50,436 nucleotides of DNA. Origin: a virus. The DNA lies in the IMG/VR virus record IMGVR_UViG_3300006871_000011, positions 1 to 50,436 of that record, one strand, 5' to 3'. A program made the translations under genes and the position numbers. Shown here piece after piece: positions 22,955 to 33,300 of this stretch. The notes beneath the pieces are model-generated. The model did not search any database. It worked only from the letters and a program-made list of their open reading frames with translations, and had not been told where the DNA came from. How positions within the stretch are numbered: the first letter of the stretch is position 1; the number at the start of each line of letters is the position of its first letter.

Positions 22955-23111
22955 AGACCGGCCCGTGACGACGTGGGCTCGGGCGGACGACATCGAGAAC
23001 ATCACAGTGGCCGGAGATCCCGTCACTGCGCCGCCGGCACCGGCGGCTCCATCCGTCAACGTGACCCGACAGGGCAACCCACCACCGACGATATGGAACA
23101 CCGCAACATAA
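22947..23111 (+). CDS. 54-aa protein upstream of the tailspike
   Basis: A short frame from ATG 22947, preceded by a GGAGG-containing stretch, to TAA 23109-23111. It overlaps the previous gene by 8 bases and the tailspike gene by 19. The peptide opens MAEDRPVTTWARADDIENIT and ends in a Pro/Ala-rich tail. Tight overlaps and a good ribosome site support translation; no function can be read. Confidence 0.6.
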   Translation: MAEDRPVTTWARADDIENITVAGDPVTAPPAPAAPSVNVTRQGNPPPTIWNTAT

Positions 23112-25654
23112 CGGGCCTCGATGCCCTGCATCCCTTCAGCATTCGTCAGGCGATCGACCCCGGCGCGATCGGCGCGGACAAGGGCTGGTACGACACCTCG
23201 GTCTCGCCGCCACGGCTCCGGATTCGTAACGCGACCAACACCGGCTGGGAAGATCCGCAGGCGCAAGGCTCCGCGATGCGGGCCTTCGCGACCACGGCCG
23301 CGCGCGATGCGTTCTACACCGCGCCGGTCGGCGAGGAGCTGGCGTGGAATCGGCAGACCGGCTTCATCCAGCGGCGCGATGCCGTCTTGGCGCGGTGGCT
23401 GAACGATGGCGTCACCGGCGGGGCGGGTCCGCTCGTGCGTGCCTCCTCGAAGGGCGCATGGGGCGACGGCGCACATAACGATCGTCAGGCACTGATCGAC
23501 ATGGACACGGCCGCCGCGACCGTGGGACGTGGCGAAGTGAACGCGGGGCTCTACCGCGTCGACGCCAACATGTCGTTCAGCAATCATCTCACCCTCACCG
23601 ACAACGCAGTCCTTCAGCCGAACGTCGGCGTCAATATCGACATCAACGGCGAGTTCGACGCCAGCCTCCAGAAGCACTTCGATCTCTCGTTAGGTGGGAC
23701 GGTCAAATTCACCAACAACAAGACCGTCACGGTCTTCTACCTCGAACATTGGGGCGTGGTCGGCGATGGCGTCACGGATGACACGGCGGCGTTCAACGCC
23801 TGCCTTGCGGCGATCCCGAACAACGCGGTGCTCCGCCCACTGCCTCGGCGGAAGTTCCTCTGTGGAACGCTCGTGCTCTCCGGGCGCTTCCAAGTCGAGA
23901 TTGACAGCGGCCTGAAGGCGGGCTACGACGACGGCGTGCCCGAGATCCTCTACAACGGGGCGGCTGGCGGCTTCCCGTTCGTGCTCGATCGCTGCCGCAA
24001 GTGCCGCGTGACGGGGCTCAACATCACGATCAATCGCGTCGGCCACGAGGCGGGCACGGGGTTCCTGCTGAGCGGCTACGGCACGCGGGACTATAACAAC
24101 GTCGACACGGGGATCAATCTCGGCATCGGGTCGATCTGCTCGATCACGTACTGCAAGGTGTTCAACGCCTTCAACACCGACTGTCAGGCGGTCGACATCT
24201 GTCGTTATGCCACCATCCAGAATCAGGAGTACCATCACGTCGAGCACTGCCTGCTGTTCAACGGCGACAGCTTCCTGCGCTTCGCCTTCATCTCGGTGGG
24301 CGCGGGCTCGGTGAACTTCACGGTGACCGGCGTGACGACGCTCACGGCCGGCGACGTGGGGAAGCGCATCCGCATTCTCAAGGCGGGCGCGGTCGCGGGC
24401 GGCGTGAACCGCGCGCTCGACACGACGATCGCCACAGTCACCGACGCCACGCACGGCACGCTCACGGTCGCGGCAGTCGCGGCAGTCGTGGGTATTCAAT
24501 CGCTGATCGGCGAGAACAAGGGCTCGGGCATCCGCATCGGCCCCAACTCGAACGCGAAGCGACAGACGATCCGCGACAACCAATGCAACTCATGGTTCGC
24601 CGGCATCAACTGCTTGAACGGTGGCTTCCAAGCCTACGAGAACTCGCTCTCGGTCTGCGAGAACGCCATCCGCATCTCAGGCGCGGCGGAGCCGACGTTC
24701 GACGTCGGCACCAACTCGGAGCTGTGCCTCCGGCAAGTCTGGATCGACGGCATGGGCGGCGCAGGCGGCATGGCAACACACAAGACCTTCGGCGGGCGCT
24801 TCGACCCCGAGTGGTGCATGGATGCCTTCCTCGCGAACGACGCCAACACCGGGCCGCTCGTGATCGAGATGTGCAGCTTCGAGAATCGCATCACGGACGG
24901 AGCGTATCTGTTCCGGGCGCAGCAGTTCTGGGGCATCAAGGTCAAGGGCATCATCTTCGGCACAGGTGGCGACTTCCCCGACAACCGCATGTGGGACCCG
25001 CTCAACGCCCGCACCGGCGAATGGCAGGAGACGTACGGCGGCGGGCCGTTCGTGGATTGGCGCAGCCACCGCTTCCAAATGGGGCTGTCGGTCGAGGCGT
25101 ATCAGATCGACATGGCGGGGCTCGGGCCGCTCGTGCTGTTTCGCCGCACGAACGCCGGGGAGGTGCAGGCGCAGGCGGTGGCGGCCAAATCCATCTCGCT
25201 GCCGTGGCTCGGGGGCGCGGGCGAGCAGGTGTCATGGCAGGGCGGCATGAACGAGCTGGGCCGCCATCCGGGCGGGGTGCCCTACTACGACTTCGACTCG
25301 CCCGGCATCGTGATCTCGACGGGGCACACACTGGCGGCGGAGACGGTGCACTACCGCGTCGGGCCGGCGCAGCTCACCGGGGGCTCGGGGCTCCAGAAGG
25401 ACGTGGGGCTCCGGATTCACCCGCTGCTCATTGCCGGCGTGGGGCTGGCGGACGCGGTCGATCAGCAGGGACCAAACGACCATGTCCGGCTCAATGGGCT
25501 CGTGAAGATCGGCGCGAAGAACGCCGCGCCGGTCGATGCCGACATCGCGAACAGCCAGATCACCTTCTACCTCGACGAAGCGGGCTCGAACCTCAAGGTG
25601 CGTATCCGCCAGAGCGGCGGCGGCTACAAGACCTCCACGATCGCGATGGTCTGA
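23093..25654 (+). CDS. Tailspike with pectate-lyase-fold beta-helix
   Basis: An 853-aa protein. The start is set at ATG 23093 (MEHRNITGLDALHPF); the frame is open upstream only as non-coding-looking Arg/Gly-rich sequence. Residues 220-245 hold the Pectate_lyase_3 entry motif WGVVGDGVTDDTAAFNACLA, followed by a long right-handed beta-helix (repeated strands to about residue 680) and a C-terminal strand-rich domain. Proteins of this kind bind and often cleave host capsule or O-antigen. The N-terminal 200 residues would attach it to the tail. Confidence 0.85.
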   Translation: MEHRNITGLDALHPFSIRQAIDPGAIGADKGWYDTSVSPPRLRIRNATNTGWEDPQAQGSAMRAFATTAARDAFYTAPVGEELAWNRQTGFIQRRDAVLARWLNDGVTGGAGPLVRASSKGAWGDGAHNDRQALIDMDTAAATVGRGEVNAGLYRVDANMSFSNHLTLTDNAVLQPNVGVNIDINGEFDASLQKHFDLSLGGTVKFTNNKTVTVFYLEHWGVVGDGVTDDTAAFNACLAAIPNNAVLRPLPRRKFLCGTLVLSGRFQVEIDSGLKAGYDDGVPEILYNGAAGGFPFVLDRCRKCRVTGLNITINRVGHEAGTGFLLSGYGTRDYNNVDTGINLGIGSICSITYCKVFNAFNTDCQAVDICRYATIQNQEYHHVEHCLLFNGDSFLRFAFISVGAGSVNFTVTGVTTLTAGDVGKRIRILKAGAVAGGVNRALDTTIATVTDATHGTLTVAAVAAVVGIQSLIGENKGSGIRIGPNSNAKRQTIRDNQCNSWFAGINCLNGGFQAYENSLSVCENAIRISGAAEPTFDVGTNSELCLRQVWIDGMGGAGGMATHKTFGGRFDPEWCMDAFLANDANTGPLVIEMCSFENRITDGAYLFRAQQFWGIKVKGIIFGTGGDFPDNRMWDPLNARTGEWQETYGGGPFVDWRSHRFQMGLSVEAYQIDMAGLGPLVLFRRTNAGEVQAQAVAAKSISLPWLGGAGEQVSWQGGMNELGRHPGGVPYYDFDSPGIVISTGHTLAAETVHYRVGPAQLTGGSGLQKDVGLRIHPLLIAGVGLADAVDQQGPNDHVRLNGLVKIGAKNAAPVDADIANSQITFYLDEAGSNLKVRIRQSGGGYKTSTIAMV

Positions 25655-25656
25655 GC

Positions 25657-27765
25657 ATGGGCCTCCGCACCAAGCTGCCGCTGCCCTTCGGTGGGGGGCT
25701 GGACCGCTACAGCGGGACGGCCGTCGCCGAGTCGGCGGCGTACCGGGATCTCCGGAACGTGCATCTCCGGCAGGGCGGCGCGGAGCTGCGCGGCGGCCTA
25801 GGGCTCGTGAACGATCTCGCGCACGACGCGATCGTCGGAATCTTCCCGATTCGCAGCGAAGGCATCGGCGCGGTGATTACGTACGACACGGTCACGCGCG
25901 ACGTGACGCTCTACCTCTCCAGCGCGGACGGCACGGTGGTCTCGCTGGTGGGGGTGGTCTGGACGCTTGCGGCCGACAACGCCTTCCCGCGCGTGCTCGC
26001 GGCCGACTTCAACGACCGGCTCGTCATCGCGCACGACGAGCCGATCTACAGCAAGCGCAGGGTCACGCGGGTCTACGATCCGGGTGCGGGCACGATTGTC
26101 AATCTGCAAGCGGACCTCTACCTCCCCACGGTGCCGCCGACGCCCGTCGACGTGTTCTTCCGGGGCGTGATGACCTACCTCAACTACCTCGTCGGTTGGG
26201 GCTACGGCAGCGAGAACGCGGGGGACGACAACCGCGCCGAGGTCGTGCGGATCTCGAAGCCGGGGGAGCTGATCTTCCTCCCCGAGCACTACTTCATCGC
26301 GGGGACGCGCGGCGACCCGGTGCTCCGCTGCGCGGAGGCGGGGCAGGTGCTCACGGTCAGCAAGCCCAGCTCGCGCGCCGTGATCGAGGGCTACGACCGC
26401 GCCACGTTCGGGATCAGGCCGCTGGACCGCTTCTTCGGCATCCTCGCCAGCCGACTCTCGGTGACGGTCGGCGGCGTCGAATACTTCTGGTCCGGCGAGG
26501 GGCCGCGCCGTTCGGTGGGCGGGCTCTCGGAGGATCTCGGGCTGCCCCTCGACCTCGGCGGCCCCGCGCCCTCGGAGCTGGCGACGCTGACTGATCCGAC
26601 CTACGGCTTCGCGTGCTATCGGCCGGACCGGCGGGAGGTCGAGTTCGTCTTCGGGAAGTGGGCGTACGTCTACCATCTCGGCGAGGTGGGCGCGGAGCGC
26701 TGGAGTTATCGGCCGTACGCGGTGGAGCTGGCCTCGGCGGGGGTGCTCTACGAGTCGGACGGCGGCGGCGCGTCGGCGATCGGGACGGCGGCCTTCCCCA
26801 CGCTCGACAGCCTCGTGATCGGCGCGCCGGCCGGGGACGTCAGCCTGCTCACGGCGAACTACACGACCGTGGGCGGCCTCACCGGCGGCGAGCAGATCGA
26901 ACTCTGGGCCAAGAGCCGCTACGCGGGCGACCTCTGGGTCCGCATCGCAACGGCGGCCGCGAACCCCGTGGGCGGGGCGATCGCCGCGAACGTTGCGCGC
27001 TTCGGCATCACGTACGACGTGGCGGTCCGATTCACCCTCGTTGGCATTCCGGGCTCGGGCTACACATCGAGCAACCCGCTCGACTGGCCCGTCGCCTCGC
27101 GCGCGATCGGCACGACGCAGGTGCCCGCGCCGGTCATCAACGAGGGCTTCTTCGGGGCCGCGCCCGCGTGGAGCCGTGTGAGCGGCGTGGCGCACGGCTT
27201 CACGTTCCAGCGCGACGGCACGGCCACGCCCGCGCTTCATCCCGAGCTGCTCTCCATCTTCGAGCACTCGACGGACGGCGGCGGGAGCTGGACCGCCCAT
27301 GCCGGCGCGGCGCTCGCGGCCAACCCGACGCAGCTCGATCTCGCGAATGGCGACTCCAGCCGGCTCATCAACTGGAGGACCAAGGACGTCTCGACCGAGG
27401 GCGTGGCGTCGGCCTACTTCACGCTCGCCAACTCCTATTGGGCCGGGCCGCCGAACCTCGCGAACCTCACGCTCGATGATCCGGCCACGGGGCCGATGCA
27501 CTTTCACGTCGCGTGGACGGGCGCGGATTGGCCGGCCGGCGCGGACGCCAACTGGTCGGTGGGGGTCGTCATCCACTCGTACACGCCGGGCACCAACTCC
27601 AGCGCGGAGGGCTTCACGGCCTACCCGGCGACGGACCTGTTCATCGACGCCGGGGGCTGCGGCTACAACTTCGTCGAGGCGATCTACCGCACGCGCTGGA
27701 CGCAGTTCGGCGCGAGCGACTACTCGCCGACCGCGACGTCGAATGTGCTCCCGGGGAACTGCTGA
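25657..27765 (+). CDS. Tail nozzle/hub-like protein
   Basis: A 702-aa protein two bases after the tailspike, start ATG 25657. Its first half (LRNVHLRQGGAELRGGLGLV, VLAADFNDRLVIAHDEPIYS, YLNYLVGWGYGSEN) shows the propeller-like pattern of podovirus nozzle proteins (P22 gp10 or T7 gp12 type). The second half contains strand-rich, fibronectin-like segments (PAPVINEGFFGAAPAWSRVS onward). It probably forms the tail tube tip. The call rests on pattern and context. Confidence 0.65.
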   Translation: MGLRTKLPLPFGGGLDRYSGTAVAESAAYRDLRNVHLRQGGAELRGGLGLVNDLAHDAIVGIFPIRSEGIGAVITYDTVTRDVTLYLSSADGTVVSLVGVVWTLAADNAFPRVLAADFNDRLVIAHDEPIYSKRRVTRVYDPGAGTIVNLQADLYLPTVPPTPVDVFFRGVMTYLNYLVGWGYGSENAGDDNRAEVVRISKPGELIFLPEHYFIAGTRGDPVLRCAEAGQVLTVSKPSSRAVIEGYDRATFGIRPLDRFFGILASRLSVTVGGVEYFWSGEGPRRSVGGLSEDLGLPLDLGGPAPSELATLTDPTYGFACYRPDRREVEFVFGKWAYVYHLGEVGAERWSYRPYAVELASAGVLYESDGGGASAIGTAAFPTLDSLVIGAPAGDVSLLTANYTTVGGLTGGEQIELWAKSRYAGDLWVRIATAAANPVGGAIAANVARFGITYDVAVRFTLVGIPGSGYTSSNPLDWPVASRAIGTTQVPAPVINEGFFGAAPAWSRVSGVAHGFTFQRDGTATPALHPELLSIFEHSTDGGGSWTAHAGAALAANPTQLDLANGDSSRLINWRTKDVSTEGVASAYFTLANSYWAGPPNLANLTLDDPATGPMHFHVAWTGADWPAGADANWSVGVVIHSYTPGTNSSAEGFTAYPATDLFIDAGGCGYNFVEAIYRTRWTQFGASDYSPTATSNVLPGNC

Positions 27766-28259
27766 TGCGGAAGCGCCTGTTCTTCGGCACGCGCGACGCG
27801 GCGCATCTCTTGGAGGCGGGAGTCGGCTTCCTCGACGATGGGCTGATCTACAACGTGCTCGCGAAGACCGACCGGGTCGCCCCGGGCGGTACGGCGGGCG
27901 AGTGCGTCTTCACGTCGCTCTATCTCTCGATCGTGCACTTCTCGGCCGTGAGCTGCCGGGTGACGCCAATCATCGACGGCGTGGCGCAGGCGGCGCAGGT
28001 CTTCGCGCTGTCGGGCACCGGCGTCGTCGGCGGGCCGTTCCTCGAAGTCGACCGCAAGGTCGACAAGGTGGAGGTGGGGCTGAGCGTGCCGCTGATCGTG
28101 GGCGGCATCGAGCGGCTCCGGACGTACCCGCGCGGGACATGGGTACAGGCGCTGGTCGAGACGACGTTCGAGGTCGGCGGCTCGTCGTATATTCGCTTCG
28201 ACGAGATCGACGTGGAGCACGAGATCGTCGTCGCGGCCGCGCAGCCGGTGGGGGTCTGA
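27765..28259 (+). CDS. Tail-associated hypothetical protein
   Basis: A 164-aa, strand-rich protein (MRKRLFFGTRDAAHLLEAG, then GECVFTSLYLSIVHFSAVSC and KVEVGLSVPLIVGG). Start at ATG 27765 overlaps the preceding TGA by one base. Probably a small tail or virion protein; no family recognised. Confidence 0.6.
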   Translation: MRKRLFFGTRDAAHLLEAGVGFLDDGLIYNVLAKTDRVAPGGTAGECVFTSLYLSIVHFSAVSCRVTPIIDGVAQAAQVFALSGTGVVGGPFLEVDRKVDKVEVGLSVPLIVGGIERLRTYPRGTWVQALVETTFEVGGSSYIRFDEIDVEHEIVVAAAQPVGV

Positions 28260-28435
28260 TGGGCGTCCGGGTGCAGCTCCTTCGGTGCAAGAGCTTCGAC
28301 GCCGCCTCGGCGGTGCTCGTCGAGGCGGCCATCAATGCGTGGCTGGCGACGGCGGGGGAGCGCACGTTCATCGAGGCGCACTATGCGGCGAATGGCGCAG
28401 GGTCGTTCACCTGCCTGATCTTCTACACGGAGTAG
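28259..28435 (+). CDS. 58-aa Cse60-like small protein
   Basis: A short frame from ATG 28259, overlapping the previous stop by one base, to TAG at 28433-28435. It reads as strand-helix-strand: VRVQLLRCKSFDAASAVLVE, then a helix, then GSFTCLIFYTE. This matches the outline of small Cse60-type proteins found in phages near tail genes. Function unknown. Confidence 0.55.
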   Translation: MGVRVQLLRCKSFDAASAVLVEAAINAWLATAGERTFIEAHYAANGAGSFTCLIFYTE

Positions 28436-28439
28436 GCCG

Positions 28440-29084
28440 ATGACAATGCCAGCGATGACGTGGGAGCAGATGCGGCGCTTCATGCGGCCGAAGACACCCG
28501 TCGATCCTTACTCGTTAGGTGGCTACACGACGGGCGTGGATGCCACGGGCGCGGCGGCGGGTGGGCGCGGTGAGCAGGCGCAGGACGCCTATATCTCGCG
28601 CGCGTCGAGCTTCGACGCCTCGAAGTCGCTGAACGATTGGGCGCGCGGCGCGTACGCCAACGTCTCGGCCGGGCTCGATCGCCGGCTGCGGGATCTCTCC
28701 GGCGCGGCCGTGGGATCGGGGCGACTCAACACCGGCTTCTTCGACGAGGATCAGGGGCAGCTCATTCGCGACACGCAGGCGGACTTCACGAATAACCTGA
28801 GCCAGCAGGCGTTAGGCGCGGCCGAACTCCAGCAGCGCAACGACACGTCGCTAGGGGCGTACGGCGAGCGGCAGACGGAGTTCGCCACCGACATCGCGCA
28901 GTCTCGGCGGGAGGAGATGATTAACGCCGCGCGGGAGCAGGCGGAGCGCGCGCGTCGCCGGAAGCGGGGGATCGGAAGCGCGATCGGCGGCGCGCTCGGC
29001 GCGGCCGGCGGCTTCCTGTTAGGCGGCCCGGCCGGCGCGGCCACGGGCTGGAACGTCGGGCGCTCGGTCGCCGGGAGCTTCTGA
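28440..29084 (+). CDS. Internal virion protein candidate with glycine-zipper C-terminus
   Basis: A 214-aa protein. The first 150 residues are helical and polar; residues 177-214 form a Gly/Ala-rich hydrophobic hairpin (GIGSAIGGALGAAGGFLLGG, then PAGAATGWNVG), a glycine zipper able to insert in membranes. Small proteins of this kind precede larger ejection proteins in podoviruses and help form the channel for DNA. Its stop overlaps the next ATG by one base. Confidence 0.6.
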   Translation: MTMPAMTWEQMRRFMRPKTPVDPYSLGGYTTGVDATGAAAGGRGEQAQDAYISRASSFDASKSLNDWARGAYANVSAGLDRRLRDLSGAAVGSGRLNTGFFDEDQGQLIRDTQADFTNNLSQQALGAAELQQRNDTSLGAYGERQTEFATDIAQSRREEMINAAREQAERARRRKRGIGSAIGGALGAAGGFLLGGPAGAATGWNVGRSVAGSF

Positions 29085-30340
29085 TGCCACGCTACTCACT
29101 CAACCTGCGCTCGATCTACGGGCCGGACGAGCCGACCTTCGGCGAATCGTTAAGCGGCGGGATCAGCTCGGCGATCGGCGAGTACCAGCGGAAGAAAGAG
29201 GTGGAGCGGCAAGAGGGCAACGAGATCCGCGCCCGGGGCGGCGTCCCGCTCCCCACCGCGCCCGCGCCGACGCCGGGCCAGCGGGTCCGGGGGATCGCGG
29301 GCGGGTTGAACGATCTGCTCCACGGTCGTCGGCCGGACTTCGGCAACGTGTTCTCGGGGCCGCAGATCGACGGCCGTCAGCGCGACGGCGTGCCCAGCCC
29401 TGCGGTGCCACCCCCGACCACTGGCGCGCTGCCGTACACCCGGGGCGATCCCTACGGGCAGGAACCGTTCGATCCGTTCTATCGGCGGAATGCGTTAGGC
29501 GCGAGCCCCGAGACGGCGGCCGGGCGTATGCCGATGCTTCCGAGCCCGGCCGGTGCTGCGCCCGCGCCGAACGTCGCCGCGCGTGGCGCTCAGCCCTCGG
29601 TGGCCTCGCCTTCAGCGGTCTCGCCATACGTCTACGAGGGCATTCGCGGCCAGCGCTACTCGGTCGACCCGCTCTACGGCGCGCGCGTGCAGGCCGAGGG
29701 GAAGGAGATGGCCGGCCGCGCGCACGAGGAGGAGCAGATCCGCTCGCTCGTCGACGCGGGCATGGACCCCCGCGAGGCGCGGGCGCGTGTGCTCAACAAC
29801 GTTGTCAAGTACGACGACACCTTCGGCCAGCAGCCGCGCACGGCCGGCGGCATGACGTTCGAGCAGCGGAAGCAGCTCCAAGACGAGCGCATCGCCGCGT
29901 CGCGGGCGATCGCGCTGCTCACCTCCTCCGGCCGGCAGAACACGGCGGAGTACCGTCAGGCGCTCCTGCGGATGCGCGAGATCGACCAGCAGCTCCGCGC
30001 GGCCGAGATGCTGGCGCGTGGCACCTCCAGCGAGGCGGGCGCGATCGAGCGCACCATCCCGACCGGCACGAACCGGATCGTCGAGGAGTCCCAGCCGGGC
30101 GGGAAGGAGCGCATCGAGTCGGCGGCCGAACGCGCGGCCGCGCTTCGGCGGCAGGCGGCCGACACCCGCCGGCAGGGCGCGGGGCGTGTGCTGCTCCGGG
30201 GCGCGGGGCGGCGCTCGATCACACAGGCGCAGTACGACCAAGCGATCGCGAAGGGAGCGGATGATGCCACGATCGCCCAGAGCTACGACATCCCGGCATC
30301 CGTCAAGCGGAAGCAGGCTCTCCTCACGCCAAAGCGCTGA
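29084..30340 (+). CDS. Internal virion/ejection protein candidate
   Basis: A 418-aa protein. N-terminal SLNLRSIYGPDEPTFGESLS, a long Pro/Gly-rich disordered middle and helical C-terminal third with many Gln, Arg and Glu (EQRKQLQDERIAASRAIALL; RIESAAERAAALRRQAADTR). It is placed between the glycine-zipper protein and the giant protein, one-base overlaps at both ends, so the three probably act together as internal proteins. No family recognised. Confidence 0.55.
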   Translation: MPRYSLNLRSIYGPDEPTFGESLSGGISSAIGEYQRKKEVERQEGNEIRARGGVPLPTAPAPTPGQRVRGIAGGLNDLLHGRRPDFGNVFSGPQIDGRQRDGVPSPAVPPPTTGALPYTRGDPYGQEPFDPFYRRNALGASPETAAGRMPMLPSPAGAAPAPNVAARGAQPSVASPSAVSPYVYEGIRGQRYSVDPLYGARVQAEGKEMAGRAHEEEQIRSLVDAGMDPREARARVLNNVVKYDDTFGQQPRTAGGMTFEQRKQLQDERIAASRAIALLTSSGRQNTAEYRQALLRMREIDQQLRAAEMLARGTSSEAGAIERTIPTGTNRIVEESQPGGKERIESAAERAAALRRQAADTRRQGAGRVLLRGAGRRSITQAQYDQAIAKGADDATIAQSYDIPASVKRKQALLTPKR

Positions 30341-33300
30341 TGGGCGACCCGCTCGGGCTGTTCACGCAGGACTCCACGCGCCGGAAGCAGCAATCGGCCG
30401 AGAACGACCCGCTGGGGCTCTTTAGCTCACAGGGAGCCCCGGAGGACTTCTCGGACGTTCGGAGCGGCTCCAGCACCGCGCCCGCCCCACGGCGCGGTAT
30501 CGTCACGGGGATTGCCAGCGCGATCGGGGACTTATTCCCCTCCACGAACGAACCCCGGCGGATGATCCCCCCGGTGGACCGCCGCACGCCGGAGCAGAAG
30601 GCGGCGGACGATCTGGCCGAGCGCCGCGCCCTCCAGACCCAGCGGCCCGACGTCACCGGGACGGGCGGCTTCCAGACGCCCGCGACGGTTGCCACGCACG
30701 AGAAGAACGTCGCGGCGATGAAGACGCGGGGCGTGCAGCGCGCGCAGTTCTCGCCCGAGAAGTGGCAGCAGATCGCGGCCGCCGGGGCGGAGTACGCGAA
30801 CCAGCTCCACGCGCAGGGGCGGCACGAGGAAGCGGAGGACATCAACCGCAAATCGTACAACGCTCAGCTCCTCGCGTCGGGTGCGAAGGAAGCCGACACG
30901 CACGGGGCGATCGTCCTCTCGAACCTCCTCGGGATCATTCACGACCCGTACGCCGGGCAGCGGCGGAACATCGCCGAGGCGGAGATGCCGGGCATGGTTG
31001 CGACGCCGGAGGAGCAGACGGCGATGGGGGTGGCGAAGCCGGCGTATCCGGCGCGGCCCTTCTCGATCGGGAAGGACATCGTGGCTCCACTCGCCGGGCA
31101 GGCTCCGGTGCTCATCGCGGGTGGCGCGGCGGGCCGGACGGCCGGCGCGGTCATCGGAGCGGGGCTGGAGCGCGCGGGGGCGGAGACGATCGGGACGGCG
31201 ATCGGCCGGCTGGCGCGTGGCGTCGAGGTGCCGGAGATGCTGGGGCCGCGCGTCCCGGTCTCCTCGATGCGGAATCTCGGGCTCCGCGTGGGCGAGGAGG
31301 CGCGGGCGTTCCGGGCGGCGCTGCCGTCGATGATGGGTCGGGGGGCGACCGAAGGCCAGATCATCATGGGGACGCAGCAGTACCGCATGGCCCGCGAGCA
31401 GGGGGCGACGGTCGAGGACGCGGTGAAGGCGGCGCTCGAAGGGGCGGCACTCAACGTGCCATTCGGCGCGGCGGCGGAGATCGGCCTCGGCGTCGTGGGC
31501 CGCGCGGCCGGCGTCGGCTTCGATCCCGTGGGCCGCCTCGCGAGCCGCATCCGTCAGCACATCGCCGGCCGGCCGGAGCCCGAGCTGGGGCTCGACGTCG
31601 CGGGGGAGGCGGACGTCCCTCCCGCCGGCCCAGCACCGGAGACGCTTCACCGCACGATCGGCGAGGGGCTCGATCAGCTCCTCGCGCAACGGCAGATCGA
31701 GGAGCGCGGCACCTCGGCGGTCGAGCGGCCGCCCTCGCGCGTGCGTACGCGCGCGCCGGAAGAACCCGTCCCGCTCCGGACGGCCGCCGAGATTGCGATG
31801 GAGCGGACGCGGCCGGCCGAGGAGGCGAACGCGGTCACGCAGATGGAGCGGCAGCGCCGTTTCGCTGAAGCCGCGCGGGTACAGGCGGAGCAGATGGCGA
31901 ACGAGCCGGACCTCCAGCTCGAACTGGCGGCGCAGCAGCGGCCGGGCGAAGTGCAGGGACCGAAGACGCTGGGCGAGACACTCGCGCAGGCGGGCGAGGA
32001 GCGTGCGGCCGGCGAGCCGCTGGCGACCGAGTACCACGACGCGATCAACAACTACGTCGACGCGCTCGCGGCCGTGAAGGACCGGCCCAAGGACAGCCCG
32101 CCGACGATGAAGCAGCAGGTCGCGCTCGCCCGGGCGCGACAGGCGCTCAACGACGCGCGGCAGCGGTACGGCGCGCAGGTCGGGGCGTCGGCGGTGCTGG
32201 CGCTCGCGGCGTCGAACGACGACCTCACCGACGACGAGAAGAAGCTGGTGGGGCTCGGCGCGCTGGCGATCGGCTCGCTCCGGATTGTGAAGGAGATCCC
32301 GGCGGAGACGCGGGTGAGGCTGCGCGATCACATCGCGCGCAACTTCCCGTACGCCGAGACGCCGCACGATTGGGTGCAGATTGCGAAGGACACGGGCTTC
32401 GACCTCGGCGGCCACGAAGGGGAGCAGCAGTTCTTCCGCGCGCTGCAAGATCAGATGCACCCGGAGACCGACAAGGTCTCGCCCGAGCAGGTCCAGCGGA
32501 TCTTGGCCGACCTCCCGGGCGAGCAGCGGCCGCCGGGCACCCAGCCAATCCCCGGGAAGTTCGTCTCCCGCTTGCGTCAGGCGATCGAGGCGCTTCCCGG
32601 GAAGGCGTGGGACCAGCCCCGGCCGGCGGCCGATTGGATCGGCAAGCTCAAGGGGTTGAGCACCTTCTCGAAGAAAGAGCTGGAGCTGATGCTACCCCAG
32701 CTCGAAGACGCGGCCGCGCGCAAGCAGAAGTTGGCGCGCGACGACGTGATGGCGCTGGCGGATGCCACGCTGCCGAAGATCGAGCGCGTCACGTTAGGCG
32801 GGCCACCGGAGGCGGCCGCCGCGCCGGAGCCTCCGACCGCGCCGGCCGGCCGGATTCACGACATCGACGACGTCTTCGAGCAGGCGCGCGACGAGCGGGA
32901 TCGTCCCTATCTCGACGAGCAGCTCTCGCTCCGGCAGGAGCGGATCAGGGAGCTGGAGCAGGACGTCGAGCACGATCAGCAGCGCGCCTACGAGGACATG
33001 GAGGAGGCGTCGGGCCGGCAGAGTGAGAAGCTCCACGATCTGTACCGGTTGGTGGAGGATGCGGGGCTCACGCGCGACGTGCTCGATCCGGCACTGCAAT
33101 ACATCGGCGAGTATGGCGAGTCGGCCGACTCCGACGCGGCGTTCCAGAAAATCTGGGAAGACCTTTCGACGAGCCGCGACCCCGAGGAGGTGCTCCGCGA
33201 GGAGGGCTACAGGATCGAGGAGGTCCCCGCTGCCGAGCCGGATCACTACTACAGCTTCACACACATCGGCCCGCGCGGCGAGAGCAAGCAGAGCCGATTC

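Noticed and set aside
25798-27576. Minus-strand open frame of 592 codons opposite the nozzle-like gene
   Set aside because: Antisense shadow with the same Arg/Val/Glu-rich composition and no ribosome site.
30532-32460. Minus-strand open frame of 642 codons opposite the giant gene
   Set aside because: Composition is almost all Arg, Leu, Val, Asp with no recognisable motif; the giant plus-strand protein has clear domains.
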